Below, piece by piece: positions 1 to 6,504 of a DNA stretch of 9,033 nucleotides. The stretch comes from Holosporaceae bacterium (lineage in GTDB: Bacteria > Pseudomonadota > Alphaproteobacteria > UBA3830): the NCBI GenBank assembly GCA_031262635.1, contig JAISHN010000056.1:1-9033 (forward strand). Reading direction: 5' to 3'. The position numbers and the translations under genes were made by a program. Numbering within the stretch: the first letter of the stretch is position 1; every line of letters begins with the position of its first letter. The notes under the pieces are model-generated. The model had not been told where the DNA came from. It did not search any database and was given only the letters and a program-made list of their open reading frames with translations.

Positions 1-610
1 ATTCTATAACGGTGGATAACTGCGGTCGACCTATGCCGGTCATGCGTCGCGTTAAACAAGCCGATCCCGATCCAATTCCAACTTTTACGATCGACGCTCC
101 CGACAAAATCAAGTCCTCGGTTATATCGCCGGTAACGACGTTGCCGACCATTATTACGCCTCTGTATCCGTTGTCTCTTAATTTTACAACTAGACTTTTC
201 ACGGGCGGAATGTATCCGTTCGCCGCGTCTATACATATTGAAACGCCGGAATTGTCCTTTATCGCAAGTTTTGCAATATCGATGTCTCTTTCGCGCAAAC
301 CCATTGAAATGAAAATTCTAGATCTCTGTTCCGCTTCCACCGTTGATAAAAATTCTTTAATTTGCTCGTAGTCATAGTGTTTATGAAGGCATGCGAGTAG
401 ATTTTTGCCGAGCATTTTTCTCGTCATTTCAAAAGTTCCGACGGTGCCCATGTTTGCCGAAATGATTCCCGTTCCGCAAAACCGAACGTCCGAATGGGCA
501 AACGAATAGTCTCTAGTTATATCCGCGTCGAATCGCGAAAGAACCGTCGATCGCCTAGGCCTCAATAAAACGTCGGAAAAATCCAATTGAATATCGTCGT
601 ATATTCTCAT
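1..610 (-). CDS. guaC: GMP reductase, N-terminal ~203 residues (partial, runs off left edge)
   Basis: GMP reductase converts GMP to IMP with NADPH and releases ammonia; it is a cytoplasmic purine-salvage enzyme of the IMPDH/GMPR TIM-barrel family. Reverse translation from the ATG at 610-608 stays open to the window edge and starts MRIYDDIQLDFSDVLLRPRR, very close to the E. coli GuaC start as I recall it. Further family motifs are ANM-TVGTF (residues 52-60), HKHY (76-79, with the Lys77 expected in catalysis), DAANGY (about 128-133), GNVVTGD, and the active-site loop GIGSGSACLTR with the catalytic Cys at residue 185, followed by TGIGRPQLS. The usual family length is about 345 residues, so roughly 40% is missing beyond position 1. 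Oddities: the near-invariant Asp after ANM is Gly55, and the loop normally read as GPGSVCTTR is altered at three positions, though the Cys and the second Thr remain. IMPDH is excluded by TVGTF, HKHY and the absence of a CBS insert before the Cys. It is transcribed divergently from ftsE. Confidence 0.93.
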   Translation of the reverse strand, partial: MRIYDDIQLDFSDVLLRPRRSTVLSRFDADITRDYSFAHSDVRFCGTGIISANMGTVGTFEMTRKMLGKNLLACLHKHYDYEQIKEFLSTVEAEQRSRIFISMGLRERDIDIAKLAIKDNSGVSICIDAANGYIPPVKSLVVKLRDNGYRGVIMVGNVVTGDITEDLILSGASIVKVGIGSGSACLTRRMTGIGRPQLSTVIE

Positions 611-642
611 TCGAACAAACCCTCTGAGGAAAAAATATAAAT

Positions 643-671
643 AGAATACCGCAAACGCAGTCGTTTGTCAA
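643..671 (-). promoter_or_regulatory. Sigma-70-type promoter for guaC
   Basis: On the minus strand there is a perfect -35 TTGACA (671-666), a 17-nt spacer and a -10 TATTCT (648-643, 4/6 of consensus). The expected transcript start is near 636, giving a short leader of about 26 nt. An AGAGGG Shine-Dalgarno-like stretch (625-620) lies 9 nt before the guaC ATG. No purine-type operator or riboswitch fold is apparent in such a short leader. Confidence 0.6.
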
Positions 672-778
672 ATATTTTGCGAAATAGGAAGCTACGCGCG
701 CAGATAGAATTTTAGAAGAAAGACGTTATTCGTCATTCCAAGAAAAAAACTTATTTTTCAGCGAATTGCCGCATTCTT

Positions 779-808
779 TTTACAATAACGAACGATGTGT
801 TATATAAC
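779..808 (+). promoter_or_regulatory. Candidate promoter for the ftsE-ftsX-ydcF run
   Basis: A TTTACA -35 (779-784, 5/6) is followed after 18 nt by TATAAC (803-808). The overlapping TATATA (801-806) is a possible alternative -10. This would give a leader of about 85 nt before the ftsE ATG at 899. The rest of the 611-898 spacer between the divergent guaC and ftsE genes is AT-rich, and I see no gene in it. Confidence 0.4.
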
Positions 809-898
809 TTCCGCCTCTATTGTTCGGCTTTAACCTGAAAAAGCGTATGTCGCGATTCGATAATCTGCGCTAATCTAATTCAACGATTCGGAGTTGGT

Positions 899-1603
899 AT
901 GTCTAAAGAAGAGCCGATTATATCGCTTGAAAAAATTATGCTTCGTTACGGAGAAGGCGCTCCGGTGTTGAACGACGTTTCTCTCTCCTTATATAAAAGG
1001 TCTTTTCATTTTCTAACGGGAGCGAGCGGAGCCGGCAAAACGACGTTCATGCGTCTGCTTTATATGGGCATAAAACGCTCGTCGGGAAATCTGAAAATTT
1101 TCGGCAGAGACGTCGCGGAGATTTCATCTGAAGAAAAGTGCAAATTAAGACAACGAATGGGAGTTGTGTTTCAAGACTTTAACTTACTAGATCATCTCAC
1201 CGTTTTAGAAAACGTCGCGCTGCCGCTGAAAGTTATGGGCGAGCAGGAAAAGCGGCGAGAGCGTCAAGCGAAGGAGATTCTCGATTGGGTCGGACTCGGC
1301 AACTGCTTCGACATGCGGCCGAACGTCCTTTCCGGCGGACAGAAGCAGAGGGTCGCCATCGCTCGGGCTGTGATCGCTCGACCGGATATCTTGCTAGCGG
1401 ACGAGCCGACTGGAAACGTCGACGAGAAAATAGCCAACAAGCTCATGGGATTGTTCTACGGCATGCACAAAATGGGGACGTGCGTCGTAGTCGCGACTCA
1501 CTATAGGCAGTTCGTGGATAAATTTCATTATAACGAACTTCACATTGACCGCGGCCGCATTATTGATAAAAGTCAGATCGAAAAAGGGAGCGAAAGAGAA
1601 TGA
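899..1603 (+). CDS. ftsE: Cell-division ATP-binding protein FtsE
   Basis: FtsE is the cytoplasmic ATPase of the FtsEX complex, an ABC-type machine that does not transport but relays ATP hydrolysis across the membrane to activate septal peptidoglycan hydrolases. The 234 residues carry the full ABC set: Walker A GASGAGKTT (41-49), Q-loop VVFQDFNLLDHLTVLENVAL (89-108, FtsE-like), signature LSGGQKQR (144-151), Walker B ILLADEP (164-170), D-loop GNVD (172-175) and switch His201 in VATH. Length is close to the usual 220-230 residues, with a slightly longer charged tail. The ATG at 899 is supported by GGAG at 890-893, five nt upstream. The stop overlaps the ftsX start (ATGA), so the two are translationally coupled. 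Divergent from guaC. A LolD or other MacB-type ATPase is the main alternative, but the ftsX neighbour settles it. Confidence 0.95.
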   Translation: MSKEEPIISLEKIMLRYGEGAPVLNDVSLSLYKRSFHFLTGASGAGKTTFMRLLYMGIKRSSGNLKIFGRDVAEISSEEKCKLRQRMGVVFQDFNLLDHLTVLENVALPLKVMGEQEKRRERQAKEILDWVGLGNCFDMRPNVLSGGQKQRVAIARAVIARPDILLADEPTGNVDEKIANKLMGLFYGMHKMGTCVVVATHYRQFVDKFHYNELHIDRGRIIDKSQIEKGSERE

Positions 1604-2490
1604 GTTTTTTTAGTCGCGACTATGATTTTGATTTTCGCGGAGATAAATCGAACAGATTCGTTCCGTTTATAATCGGTTTTTTGATGTATTCCGTAACGAT
1701 CGCGATAATGAGCGCGTTCTTTTCGTATAATCTGACTTCTGGATGGAAAAAAGCGTTAAGCGGTCGCGTTACGATCGAGTTTCAATCGAACGTATATGGA
1801 GCCGACGAGACTCTTACCGATAAACAACTTCAAGAAATCATGAAAGTTATAACGTCGACCGCCGGCGTAAAGTACGTCAAAAAGCTTAAAGAGTCGGATA
1901 TTTTGAAAGTGCTGGAGCCGTGGATAAGCGGCGCGGCGATCCCCGACGATTTCCCTTTTCCGGCGATTTACGACGTTGAAACGGACGAAGACGCGCAGGT
2001 AGATCTTCTGTCGTTGCGAGATAAGCTGTCAAAAATTTCCTACGGCGTGAAGATACACGATCATTCGAATTGGTACGCGCCGATAGCGAAAATCAGCTCT
2101 GGATTGTTTGGCTTCTCAATTATTCTATCGATTTTAATTTTCGCGACGGTTTGCGCGACGACGATTTTTATCACGAGAAAATCATTGGAGACTCATCTGA
2201 AGGCCGTGAAGATTTTGCAACTAATTGGCGCGAACGACGCTTACGTCGCGTCGCAATTCAAACGCTACTACTTCGCCGTCGGGTGCAAATCTTCGCTTAT
2301 ATCGATAGTTTGCAGTTTTCTTACGATCGCGGGAATAATTTTTGCGTCCGCCGCGGAGCCGTTAAGCCTTACTGTATTGAGATACGTCGCGGCGGCTGTA
2401 GTCGTTCCTTTTTTCACGGCGATATTAGCGACGATAACGTCTAAAAATACGGTTTTGTTCTTTTTAAAGAACGATAAATGGATTGGTTGA
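1600..2490 (+). CDS. ftsX: Cell-division protein FtsX, permease-like partner of FtsE
   Basis: FtsX is the inner-membrane half of FtsEX; its periplasmic domain recruits or activates septal murein hydrolase regulators. The 296-residue product has the family's four-helix plan: TM1 about 20-42, a large periplasmic domain about 43-160, TM2 about 167-192, TM3 about 231-252 and TM4 about 262-281. The cytoplasmic loop after TM2 contains HLKAVKILQLIGANDAYVAS (199-218), the typical FtsX/FtsE-coupling segment (E/K-ILxLIGAxDxYIA in relatives). The periplasmic IPDDFPFPAIYDVE segment (114-127) resembles the LP-PLPALIDV stretch of alphaproteobacterial FtsX. It starts inside the ftsE stop codon (4-nt overlap) and overlaps the next gene by 13 nt, so the three genes form one compact operon. 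No truncation is seen. Confidence 0.92.
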   Translation: MSFFSRDYDFDFRGDKSNRFVPFIIGFLMYSVTIAIMSAFFSYNLTSGWKKALSGRVTIEFQSNVYGADETLTDKQLQEIMKVITSTAGVKYVKKLKESDILKVLEPWISGAAIPDDFPFPAIYDVETDEDAQVDLLSLRDKLSKISYGVKIHDHSNWYAPIAKISSGLFGFSIILSILIFATVCATTIFITRKSLETHLKAVKILQLIGANDAYVASQFKRYYFAVGCKSSLISIVCSFLTIAGIIFASAAEPLSLTVLRYVAAAVVVPFFTAILATITSKNTVLFFLKNDKWIG

Positions 2491-3071
2491 TGAAACTTGC
2501 GCGTAGAGTTTCCATTGGATTAATAATTTGTTGGATACTTTCCGCGGGCGTTTTCATCTTATACGTAACTTCTCTAAAGCATCGATACGAGAGGCCGTTT
2601 GAAAATATCGTCGTTCTAACCGGAGGACGAAATCGTATAGCGAGCGCTTTTCATTTTGCGGAAATTTATAAGTCGAAGAACGTATTTATATCGGGAGTCT
2701 ACGAAAAAACAACCTTGAGAGATTTAGCTCCTCCGAAATCTGCGAGCGAAGTAAAAGTCGTTCTTGGAAAACAAGCGAAAAACACCGAAGAAAACGCTCG
2801 CGAAATCAGCGAATGGGCAAAGCAAAACGGAATATCCGAATATTTGCTCGTCACTTCGGATTATCACATTCCGCGAAGCGAGATAGCGTTAAAAAACGTC
2901 GACGATTCGCTAAAAATTTATCCTTACGCCGTAAAATCTCAATTTAGTTTTGATTTTATTCGCCGATGTATTAAAGAATTTCACGGAACGGCGTATGGCT
3001 GCGTCAAATTTTTGTTTGGGAAGATTCGCGGCCGGTTTACGACGACGATTTTTTCATCGTCGCCGCGGTAG
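2478..3071 (+). CDS. YdcF-like DUF218 family membrane-anchored protein
   Basis: This is a member of the DUF218/YdcF family, a Rossmann-like fold whose members include proteins linked to envelope or peptidoglycan-precursor metabolism; the biochemical role is mostly unsettled. The 197 residues show an N-terminal membrane helix (about 11-31) with a basic cytoplasmic start, then the family motifs ENIVVLTGGRNRI (42-54), VFISGVY (69-75), NTEENARE (102-109) and LLVTSDYHIPRSEIAL (123-138). The C-terminal 20 residues are basic and Ser/Thr-rich. It overlaps the end of ftsX by 13 nt. The second ATG at 2490, overlapping the ftsX stop by one base, is an equally possible start and would remove only four residues. 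Neither start has a strong Shine-Dalgarno, which fits translational coupling. A DUF218 gene right after ftsX is a recurrent alphaproteobacterial arrangement, suggesting an envelope role. Confidence 0.85.
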   Translation: MDWLMKLARRVSIGLIICWILSAGVFILYVTSLKHRYERPFENIVVLTGGRNRIASAFHFAEIYKSKNVFISGVYEKTTLRDLAPPKSASEVKVVLGKQAKNTEENAREISEWAKQNGISEYLLVTSDYHIPRSEIALKNVDDSLKIYPYAVKSQFSFDFIRRCIKEFHGTAYGCVKFLFGKIRGRFTTTIFSSSPR

Positions 3072-3083
3072 CGCTTTGCGTCT

Positions 3084-3569
3084 TCAAAATCCGTCTTTAG
3101 CGTTCAAAAAATCCAAAGCGCCTTGCAGGATATAAATCGCGGCGCTTCGATCGACCGCTTTTTTGCGTTTTTTTCGGGACATATCCGCGGCGATCATTAA
3201 GTTGTCGACAATTTTCGTTGAAAACCTTTCGTCCCATTTTGCGAAGTCTACGGAGACGAACGTCGACAGGCGTTTGGCGAACTCAAGAGTCTTTTCGCAT
3301 CGCTCTCCGGCCAAACCGTTTGTTTGCAACGGCCATCCGACGATTATTAAGCCTATTTTATAGTTAGCTAGGCTTTCGAGAAGGAATTTAAAATCTCTGT
3401 CGGTTCCGTTTCTAGAAATTGTCGTTACTCCGCTCGCAATTTTAATTCTGTCGTCGGAAACCGCTACGCCTACGGTTTTATCTCCTACGTCGAGTCCCGC
3501 GACGACAGATTTTAAAGCTCTCAGCTCGGCGATTTTTATTTCAGATAAATTTTTTAAGAAAAATTCCAT
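3084..3569 (-). CDS. ruvX: Putative pre-16S rRNA nuclease / Holliday-junction resolvase-like RuvX (YqgF)
   Basis: RuvX (YqgF) is a small RNase-H-fold protein. It was annotated as a Holliday-junction resolvase, while in E. coli it is tied to processing of the 16S rRNA 5' end. The 161-residue product has all family blocks: GLDVGDKTVGVAVSD (25-39, first acidic residue Asp27), LIIVGWPLQTNG (74-85), KWDERFST (111-118, Glu114) and KKAVDRSAAIYILQGALD (136-153, Asp140). Family length is about 140-165 residues, so it is intact. The 20-residue leader before the first beta strand resembles that of other alphaproteobacterial members. The ATG at 3569 has no good Shine-Dalgarno, only an A-rich stretch, so the exact start is less certain than the identity. 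The gene converges on the YdcF-like gene with only 12 nt between stops and is divergent from the small gene at 3639. Confidence 0.93.
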   Translation of the reverse strand: MEFFLKNLSEIKIAELRALKSVVAGLDVGDKTVGVAVSDDRIKIASGVTTISRNGTDRDFKFLLESLANYKIGLIIVGWPLQTNGLAGERCEKTLEFAKRLSTFVSVDFAKWDERFSTKIVDNLMIAADMSRKKRKKAVDRSAAIYILQGALDFLNAKDGF

Positions 3570-3638
3570 TATTTTAACTTTTTTTTAAAACCGATCGTTA
3601 TAGAATGACGCGTTTCGGTTAAACGCTAAGGTTATAAC
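3570..3638. promoter_or_regulatory. Short divergent spacer between ruvX and the small gene
   Basis: This 69-nt AT-rich spacer must hold the starts of both divergent units unless promoters lie inside the genes. On the plus strand TATAGA/TAGAAT (3599-3606) could be a -10, but its best upstream partner TTAACT (3574-3579) is at a poor 19-nt spacing. On the minus strand TATAAC (3602-3597) is a possible -10 for ruvX, with a weak TTTAAC-like -35 at about 15 nt. Promoter calls here are tentative. AAGG at 3628-3631, seven nt before the ATG at 3639, is a plausible ribosome-binding site. Confidence 0.3.
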
Positions 3639-3839
3639 ATGTTATCAAAACAATCTTTAGACATATTAATCGATCTCGTCGAAATAAAATTGAGCGCGAT
3701 CATGATACTCGATAAGGACGACGTTCGCGAAGTTCAAAGATTAAAAAACTGCAAAAACGAATTGCTCGACTTTAAAAGGACGACGTATGTTGGCAAAAAA
3801 ATTAGAAGCGGCGGAAACGCGACGGCGGCCGCATTTTAA
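3639..3839 (+). CDS. Small hypothetical protein, 66 residues
   Basis: I cannot assign a function. The product begins MLSKQSLDILIDLVEIKLSA and continues with charged, probably helical sequence (residues 5-47, rich in Leu, Ile, Lys, Asp and Glu), with no signal peptide or membrane span. A small cytosolic helical-hairpin protein is likely. I have a vague memory of similar short alphaproteobacterial proteins beginning with a LDILIDLVEIKLS-like phrase, but this is not certain. AAGG (3628-3631) lies seven nt before the ATG. The last 17 or so residues (Gly/Asn/Ala-rich) lie in the 53-nt overlap with the next gene in another frame and look less protein-like than the front, so the ancestral end may have been near residue 49. 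The downstream gene is presumably co-transcribed. Confidence 0.6.
   Translation: MLSKQSLDILIDLVEIKLSAIMILDKDDVREVQRLKNCKNELLDFKRTTYVGKKIRSGGNATAAAF
3775..3780 (+). promoter_or_regulatory. Ribosome-binding site fixing the LRR protein start
   Basis: AAAGGA lies six nt before the ATG at 3787 and inside the preceding small gene. It supports translation starting at 3787, with a 53-nt overlap between the two genes, rather than at a later codon. The next Met of the LRR frame is residue 76, beyond the hydrophobic export segment. Confidence 0.6.
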
Positions 3840-4797
3840 CGCTTTGTTTCGATTAATAACAATTGCGGCGCTTTTTATCAGCGTCTGTTTTTTTAGCGGT
3901 TCGGCCGCCGATCTGAACGGTTTTTCAGAAGCTTTGGAGTACGAGGAAGCGCTAAAAGCGTCGAATAGATCTGAAATAGAACTGCTAAAAATATCAAAGG
4001 CGGACAAGCCTATGGATTTAAGCGTCTTTTCAAATCTTAAGAAACTGCGCGTCTCGTTTTGCAAGGACGCGAGATTCATAAAAAACATACCCGAAACATT
4101 GGAAGTTCTGGATATAGAAGATTCGGCCGGAGTTTGTTTGAGAGACATCAATCGCAATTGCCCGAGGCTAAAAGTTCTAGCCGTTCGACAATGCGAAAAC
4201 GCGAGCGTAACCGGCAAAACGCCCGACTCTCTCGAAGAACTGCTAATAGAGGTGTGCGAAAAGTTGACGCTTAGCGTCGCGTTTTTACAGGTCAAAAAAC
4301 TGACTATAATAGACACTACGTTTACAAATCAGGTTCGTCTGAATTTAGCGGACTTTCGTAAGTTGGAAGAAGCGCGATTTTACGGCTGCGAAAAGCTATT
4401 TTTAAGCGGAAATTTTCCCGTTTCGCTTCAAAAATTACATATCATAAACAACGGCATGATTCCTTTCGCTATTAATCTAACCGACTGCGTTAATTTAGAA
4501 GAATTATCGGTTTCTCAAGAAATAAACTCCGTCGATTTTGGAAAAAAATCCGGTTTAAAAAGCCTCCAAGTTCACGACAGCGAATCTTTCGAATTAGTAG
4601 GCGAGCTGCCTAGGAGCCTCGAATACGTCGATTTTTTTCAAGTTAACTTTGCCGAAAAAGTAGAAGTCGATCTTAGAGTTTTCGCAAATTTGAAAAATAT
4701 AGACGTAAGCGACTGCGAAAATTTTTCGTTAGTTCAAGAAAATGAGCTGAAAAAAGAACCGACGCAAAACGGCCGCGGTTTTAAAGCCGTTATGTGA
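3787..4797 (+). CDS. Exported or membrane-anchored leucine-rich-repeat protein, function unknown
   Basis: The 336-residue product has a basic, rather long N-terminal stretch (1-22) and one hydrophobic helix (about 20-37) ending SGSAADLNG. This fits a Sec signal peptide with cleavage near residues 40-41, or an uncleaved N-terminal anchor. The remainder is irregular leucine-rich repeats. Strand-like units such as LKKLRVSFC (84-92), LEVLDIEDS (105-113), LKVLAVRQC (128-136), LEELLIEVC (149-157), LEEARFYGC (193-201), LQKLHIINN (214-222), LEELSVSQE (237-245), LKSLQVHDS (257-265), LEYVDFFQV (278-286) and LKNIDVSDC (302-310) recur about every 21-24 residues. Alternate units are preceded by a P-x-(S/T)-L turn (IPETLE, TPDSLE, FPVSLQ, LPRSLE), reminiscent of FNIP-type repeats. 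Many units end in Cys. LRR surfaces usually bind proteins, so a surface or periplasmic adhesion or host-interaction role is possible but not shown. There is no catalytic domain. The C-terminal 20 residues are polar. It is followed 65 nt later by ychF on the same strand. Confidence 0.75.
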   Translation: MLAKKLEAAETRRRPHFNALFRLITIAALFISVCFFSGSAADLNGFSEALEYEEALKASNRSEIELLKISKADKPMDLSVFSNLKKLRVSFCKDARFIKNIPETLEVLDIEDSAGVCLRDINRNCPRLKVLAVRQCENASVTGKTPDSLEELLIEVCEKLTLSVAFLQVKKLTIIDTTFTNQVRLNLADFRKLEEARFYGCEKLFLSGNFPVSLQKLHIINNGMIPFAINLTDCVNLEELSVSQEINSVDFGKKSGLKSLQVHDSESFELVGELPRSLEYVDFFQVNFAEKVEVDLRVFANLKNIDVSDCENFSLVQENELKKEPTQNGRGFKAVM

Positions 4798-4862
4798 TTC
4801 TTATGTTGAACAAACTCCGCTAACGTTGTTAAATAACCGTCGACGAGAAAAAAAGGATCGAA

Positions 4863-5954
4863 ATGGGATTTAATTGCGGGATCGTAGGGCTTCCGAACGT
4901 TGGAAAATCGACTTTATTCAACGCGTTAACTCAAACGGCCGCGGCCGAAGCCGCAAACTACCCGTTCTGCACGATAGAGCCAAACGTCGGAAGAGTCGGC
5001 GTTCCTGATCCGCGGCTGTATAAGCTCGCCGAGATCGCAAAAAGCGCGAAGATCGTTCCGACGCAGCTAGAGGCGGTCGACATCGCGGGGTTGGTGAAAG
5101 GCGCGAGCAGGGGCGAAGGCCTCGGCAACCAGTTTCTCGGCCATATAAGAAGCGTCGACGCGATTTTGCACATCGTAAGGTGCTTTGAAAACGGCGACGT
5201 AACGCACGTAAATGGCTCCGTCGATCCGATCCGCGATATAGAAGTCGTCGAAACGGAATTAGCGTTGGCCGATCTTGAAAGCTTAAAAAAAAGAGAAGCC
5301 GCCGTCGCGAAGAGAAACAATCCCGAAGCGATAGCCGAGAAAAAATGCTTGCAAAAGTTTATCGAGCGACTTGAAAGCGGAACGCCGCTCAATCAACTAG
5401 AGTTTACGGACGAGGAAAACGCTTTCGCGCAGCCGTTAAACCTTATAACGAAAAAACCGGTCTTATACGTCTGCAACGTCGGCGAGGACGAGATCGCCGT
5501 CGGCAACGCATATTCAAAAACCGTTGAAGATTTTGCGAAAAGCAGAAATTCCTCGACAGTCATAGTTTCCGCGGCAATCGAATCGGAAATAGCCGTTATT
5601 CAGGATGAAAACGAACGACGGGAATACATTCAGTCGTTGGGATTATCCGAGTCCGGCTTGGCGAGAATCATACGAGGCGGGTATAATTTGTTGAATTTGA
5701 TAACATTTTTCACCGCGGGACCTATCGAAGCTCGAGCCTGGACTGTCGGCAAAGGCTCCAAAGCTCCCGCCGCCGCGGGCGCGATTCATACGGATTTCGA
5801 ACGCGGATTCATCTGCGCCGAAACGATAAGCTACGACGACTACGTCGCATACGGCGGCGAATCTGGTGCCAAATCCGCCGGAAAAATGCGTCTCGAAGGA
5901 AAAGAATACGTCGTCAACGACGGCGACGTATTCCATTTCAGGTTTAACGTATAA
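4863..5954 (+). CDS. ychF: Universal redox-sensitive ATPase YchF (Obg-related P-loop NTPase)
   Basis: YchF (OLA1 in eukaryotes) is a cytoplasmic translation-factor-type P-loop protein that associates with ribosomes and, unlike other Obg-family members, prefers ATP. The 363-residue product is full length and intact. G1 is GLPNVGKST (9-17), the switch/G3 region is VDIAGLVKGAS (72-82) followed by GEGLGNQFLGHIR (84-96), and the G4 position reads NVGE (205-208) in place of NKxD, the hallmark of ATP preference. A coiled-coil insert spans about 125-175. The C-terminal TGS domain spans about 278-361, containing NLITFFTAGP and the basic-aromatic AWTVGKGSKAPAAAG, and ends in the characteristic GDVFHFRFNV. 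The ATG at 4863 has AAAGGA at 4852-4857, five nt upstream. In many proteobacteria pth precedes ychF; here the LRR gene does. A MITE-like element begins within about 15 nt of its stop. Confidence 0.97.
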   Translation: MGFNCGIVGLPNVGKSTLFNALTQTAAAEAANYPFCTIEPNVGRVGVPDPRLYKLAEIAKSAKIVPTQLEAVDIAGLVKGASRGEGLGNQFLGHIRSVDAILHIVRCFENGDVTHVNGSVDPIRDIEVVETELALADLESLKKREAAVAKRNNPEAIAEKKCLQKFIERLESGTPLNQLEFTDEENAFAQPLNLITKKPVLYVCNVGEDEIAVGNAYSKTVEDFAKSRNSSTVIVSAAIESEIAVIQDENERREYIQSLGLSESGLARIIRGGYNLLNLITFFTAGPIEARAWTVGKGSKAPAAAGAIHTDFERGFICAETISYDDYVAYGGESGAKSAGKMRLEGKEYVVNDGDVFHFRFNV

Positions 5955-5959
5955 GGGGA

Positions 5960-6254
5960 GGGGAGTTACCTTGCTCCACCCCGTCATCCTTGCAAGCGAA
6001 GCGCGGCGAGGATCCAGCGTCTCAAAGACGAGGCTAAATCGTTCGGATCTTTTTGCTTGCAGAGTAAGAATGAGGGGAAAAATTGGAATCGTTATTTTTA
6101 GGCTAATGACTTGAGAAACCAGAGTTTTTCCCTGGATTCTCGCTTCGCTTCGCTCGCAAGAATGACGAGAGAGTCGTCTTTCAGCGATGTTGGACGCGCG
6201 CAACGCTATCGGATCTCTTTCCAGGTACGATGGGGTGGAGTAAGGGGGAGTTAC
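5960..6254. mobile_element. MITE-like element with 13-bp terminal inverted repeats and 10-bp flanking direct repeats
   Basis: The outer ends are CTTGCTCCACCCC (5970-5982) and GGGGTGGAGTAAG (6232-6244), inverted repeats matching at 12 of 13 positions. The identical 10-mer GGGGAGTTAC abuts both ends without a gap (5960-5969 and 6245-6254), as a target-site duplication would. The element is 275 bp and encodes no credible protein. Nested inside is a larger inverted pair, 5981-6017 against 6132-6168, matching at 31 of 37 positions and reading GTCATCCTTGC...GGATCCAG. It sits immediately after the ychF stop, so it may affect the 3' end of the ychF transcript. The G-rich direct repeats could alternatively be ancestral repeat structure; only an empty site would prove insertion. 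Confidence 0.6.
5981..6168. repeat. Inner long inverted repeat, GTCATCC/GGATCCAG family
   Basis: Arms of 37 bp (5981-6017 and 6132-6168) are inverted copies with six mismatches, separated by 114 bp of spacer (6018-6131). The sequence type GTCATTCT...GAATCCAG / GTCATCCT...GGATCCAG belongs to a common class of dispersed proteobacterial palindromic repeats, whose spurious translations contain phrases like RHSCERSEARIQ. It could form a very long hairpin in RNA or single-stranded DNA. Confidence 0.75.
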
Positions 6255-6350
6255 TAGGTTCCGTTAGGAAAAATGTGATGAGCGGTATGATTTTTGTTGG
6301 AATAAGAGGTTTACACTCCGCAATAAGTCGTCGTTAGGCGCGTGAAGCTT

Positions 6351-6455
6351 CTTTCTCCGTCATCCTAGAGGAGGGCTTGCCCGACGAAGGATCCAAGCGA
6401 TTTTTCAGACTTCTTCGCCGTCTGGATCCTTCGCTGCGCTCAGGATGACGGAAAG
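6351..6455. repeat. Second dispersed palindromic repeat (GTCATCCT...GGATCC)
   Basis: The left arm (about 6351-6396) begins CTTTCTCCGTCATCCT and ends GAAGGATCCA. The right arm (about 6421-6455) is its reverse complement, TGGATCCTTCGC...AGGATGACGGAAAG. The left arm carries about ten extra central bases, and the loop is about 25 nt. It shares the GTCATCCT and GGATCCA ends with the inner repeat at 5981-6168, so the two belong to the same broad family although their centres differ. No flanking direct repeats were found. The 6255-6350 stretch between the two repeats holds nothing I can identify. Confidence 0.8.
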
Positions 6456-6504
6456 GGACAACGAACAAAATTCTTCTTAACGCAACCTATTTTTTTTAAC
6501 TATA

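Noticed and set aside
12..371. Plus-strand open frame of 119 codons at the left edge
   Set aside because: It is antisense to the clear guaC reading on the minus strand, whose motifs match GMP reductase throughout.
3043..3062. 7-bp hairpin CGACGAT/ATCGTCG at the end of the YdcF-like gene as a bidirectional terminator
   Set aside because: It is inside the coding region, has no T-run after it on either strand, and the stem is short.
3741..4316. Minus-strand open frame of 191 codons under the LRR gene
   Set aside because: Ser-rich low-quality translation without family motifs. The plus strand has signal, repeats and a ribosome-binding site.
4958..5392. Minus-strand open frame of 144 codons within ychF
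   Set aside because: Shadow of an unmistakable ychF.
5643..6203. Minus-strand open frame of 186 codons spanning the ychF 3' end and the MITE-like element
   Set aside because: Its N-terminal part is translated repeat DNA (RHSCERSEARIQ-type phrase) and the rest is antisense to ychF. It is not a real gene.
5955..6480. CRISPR array or tRNA gene in the repeat-rich intergenic stretch
   Set aside because: Repeats are inverted pairs, not regularly spaced direct repeats, and no cloverleaf or TTCGA-type T-arm was found.
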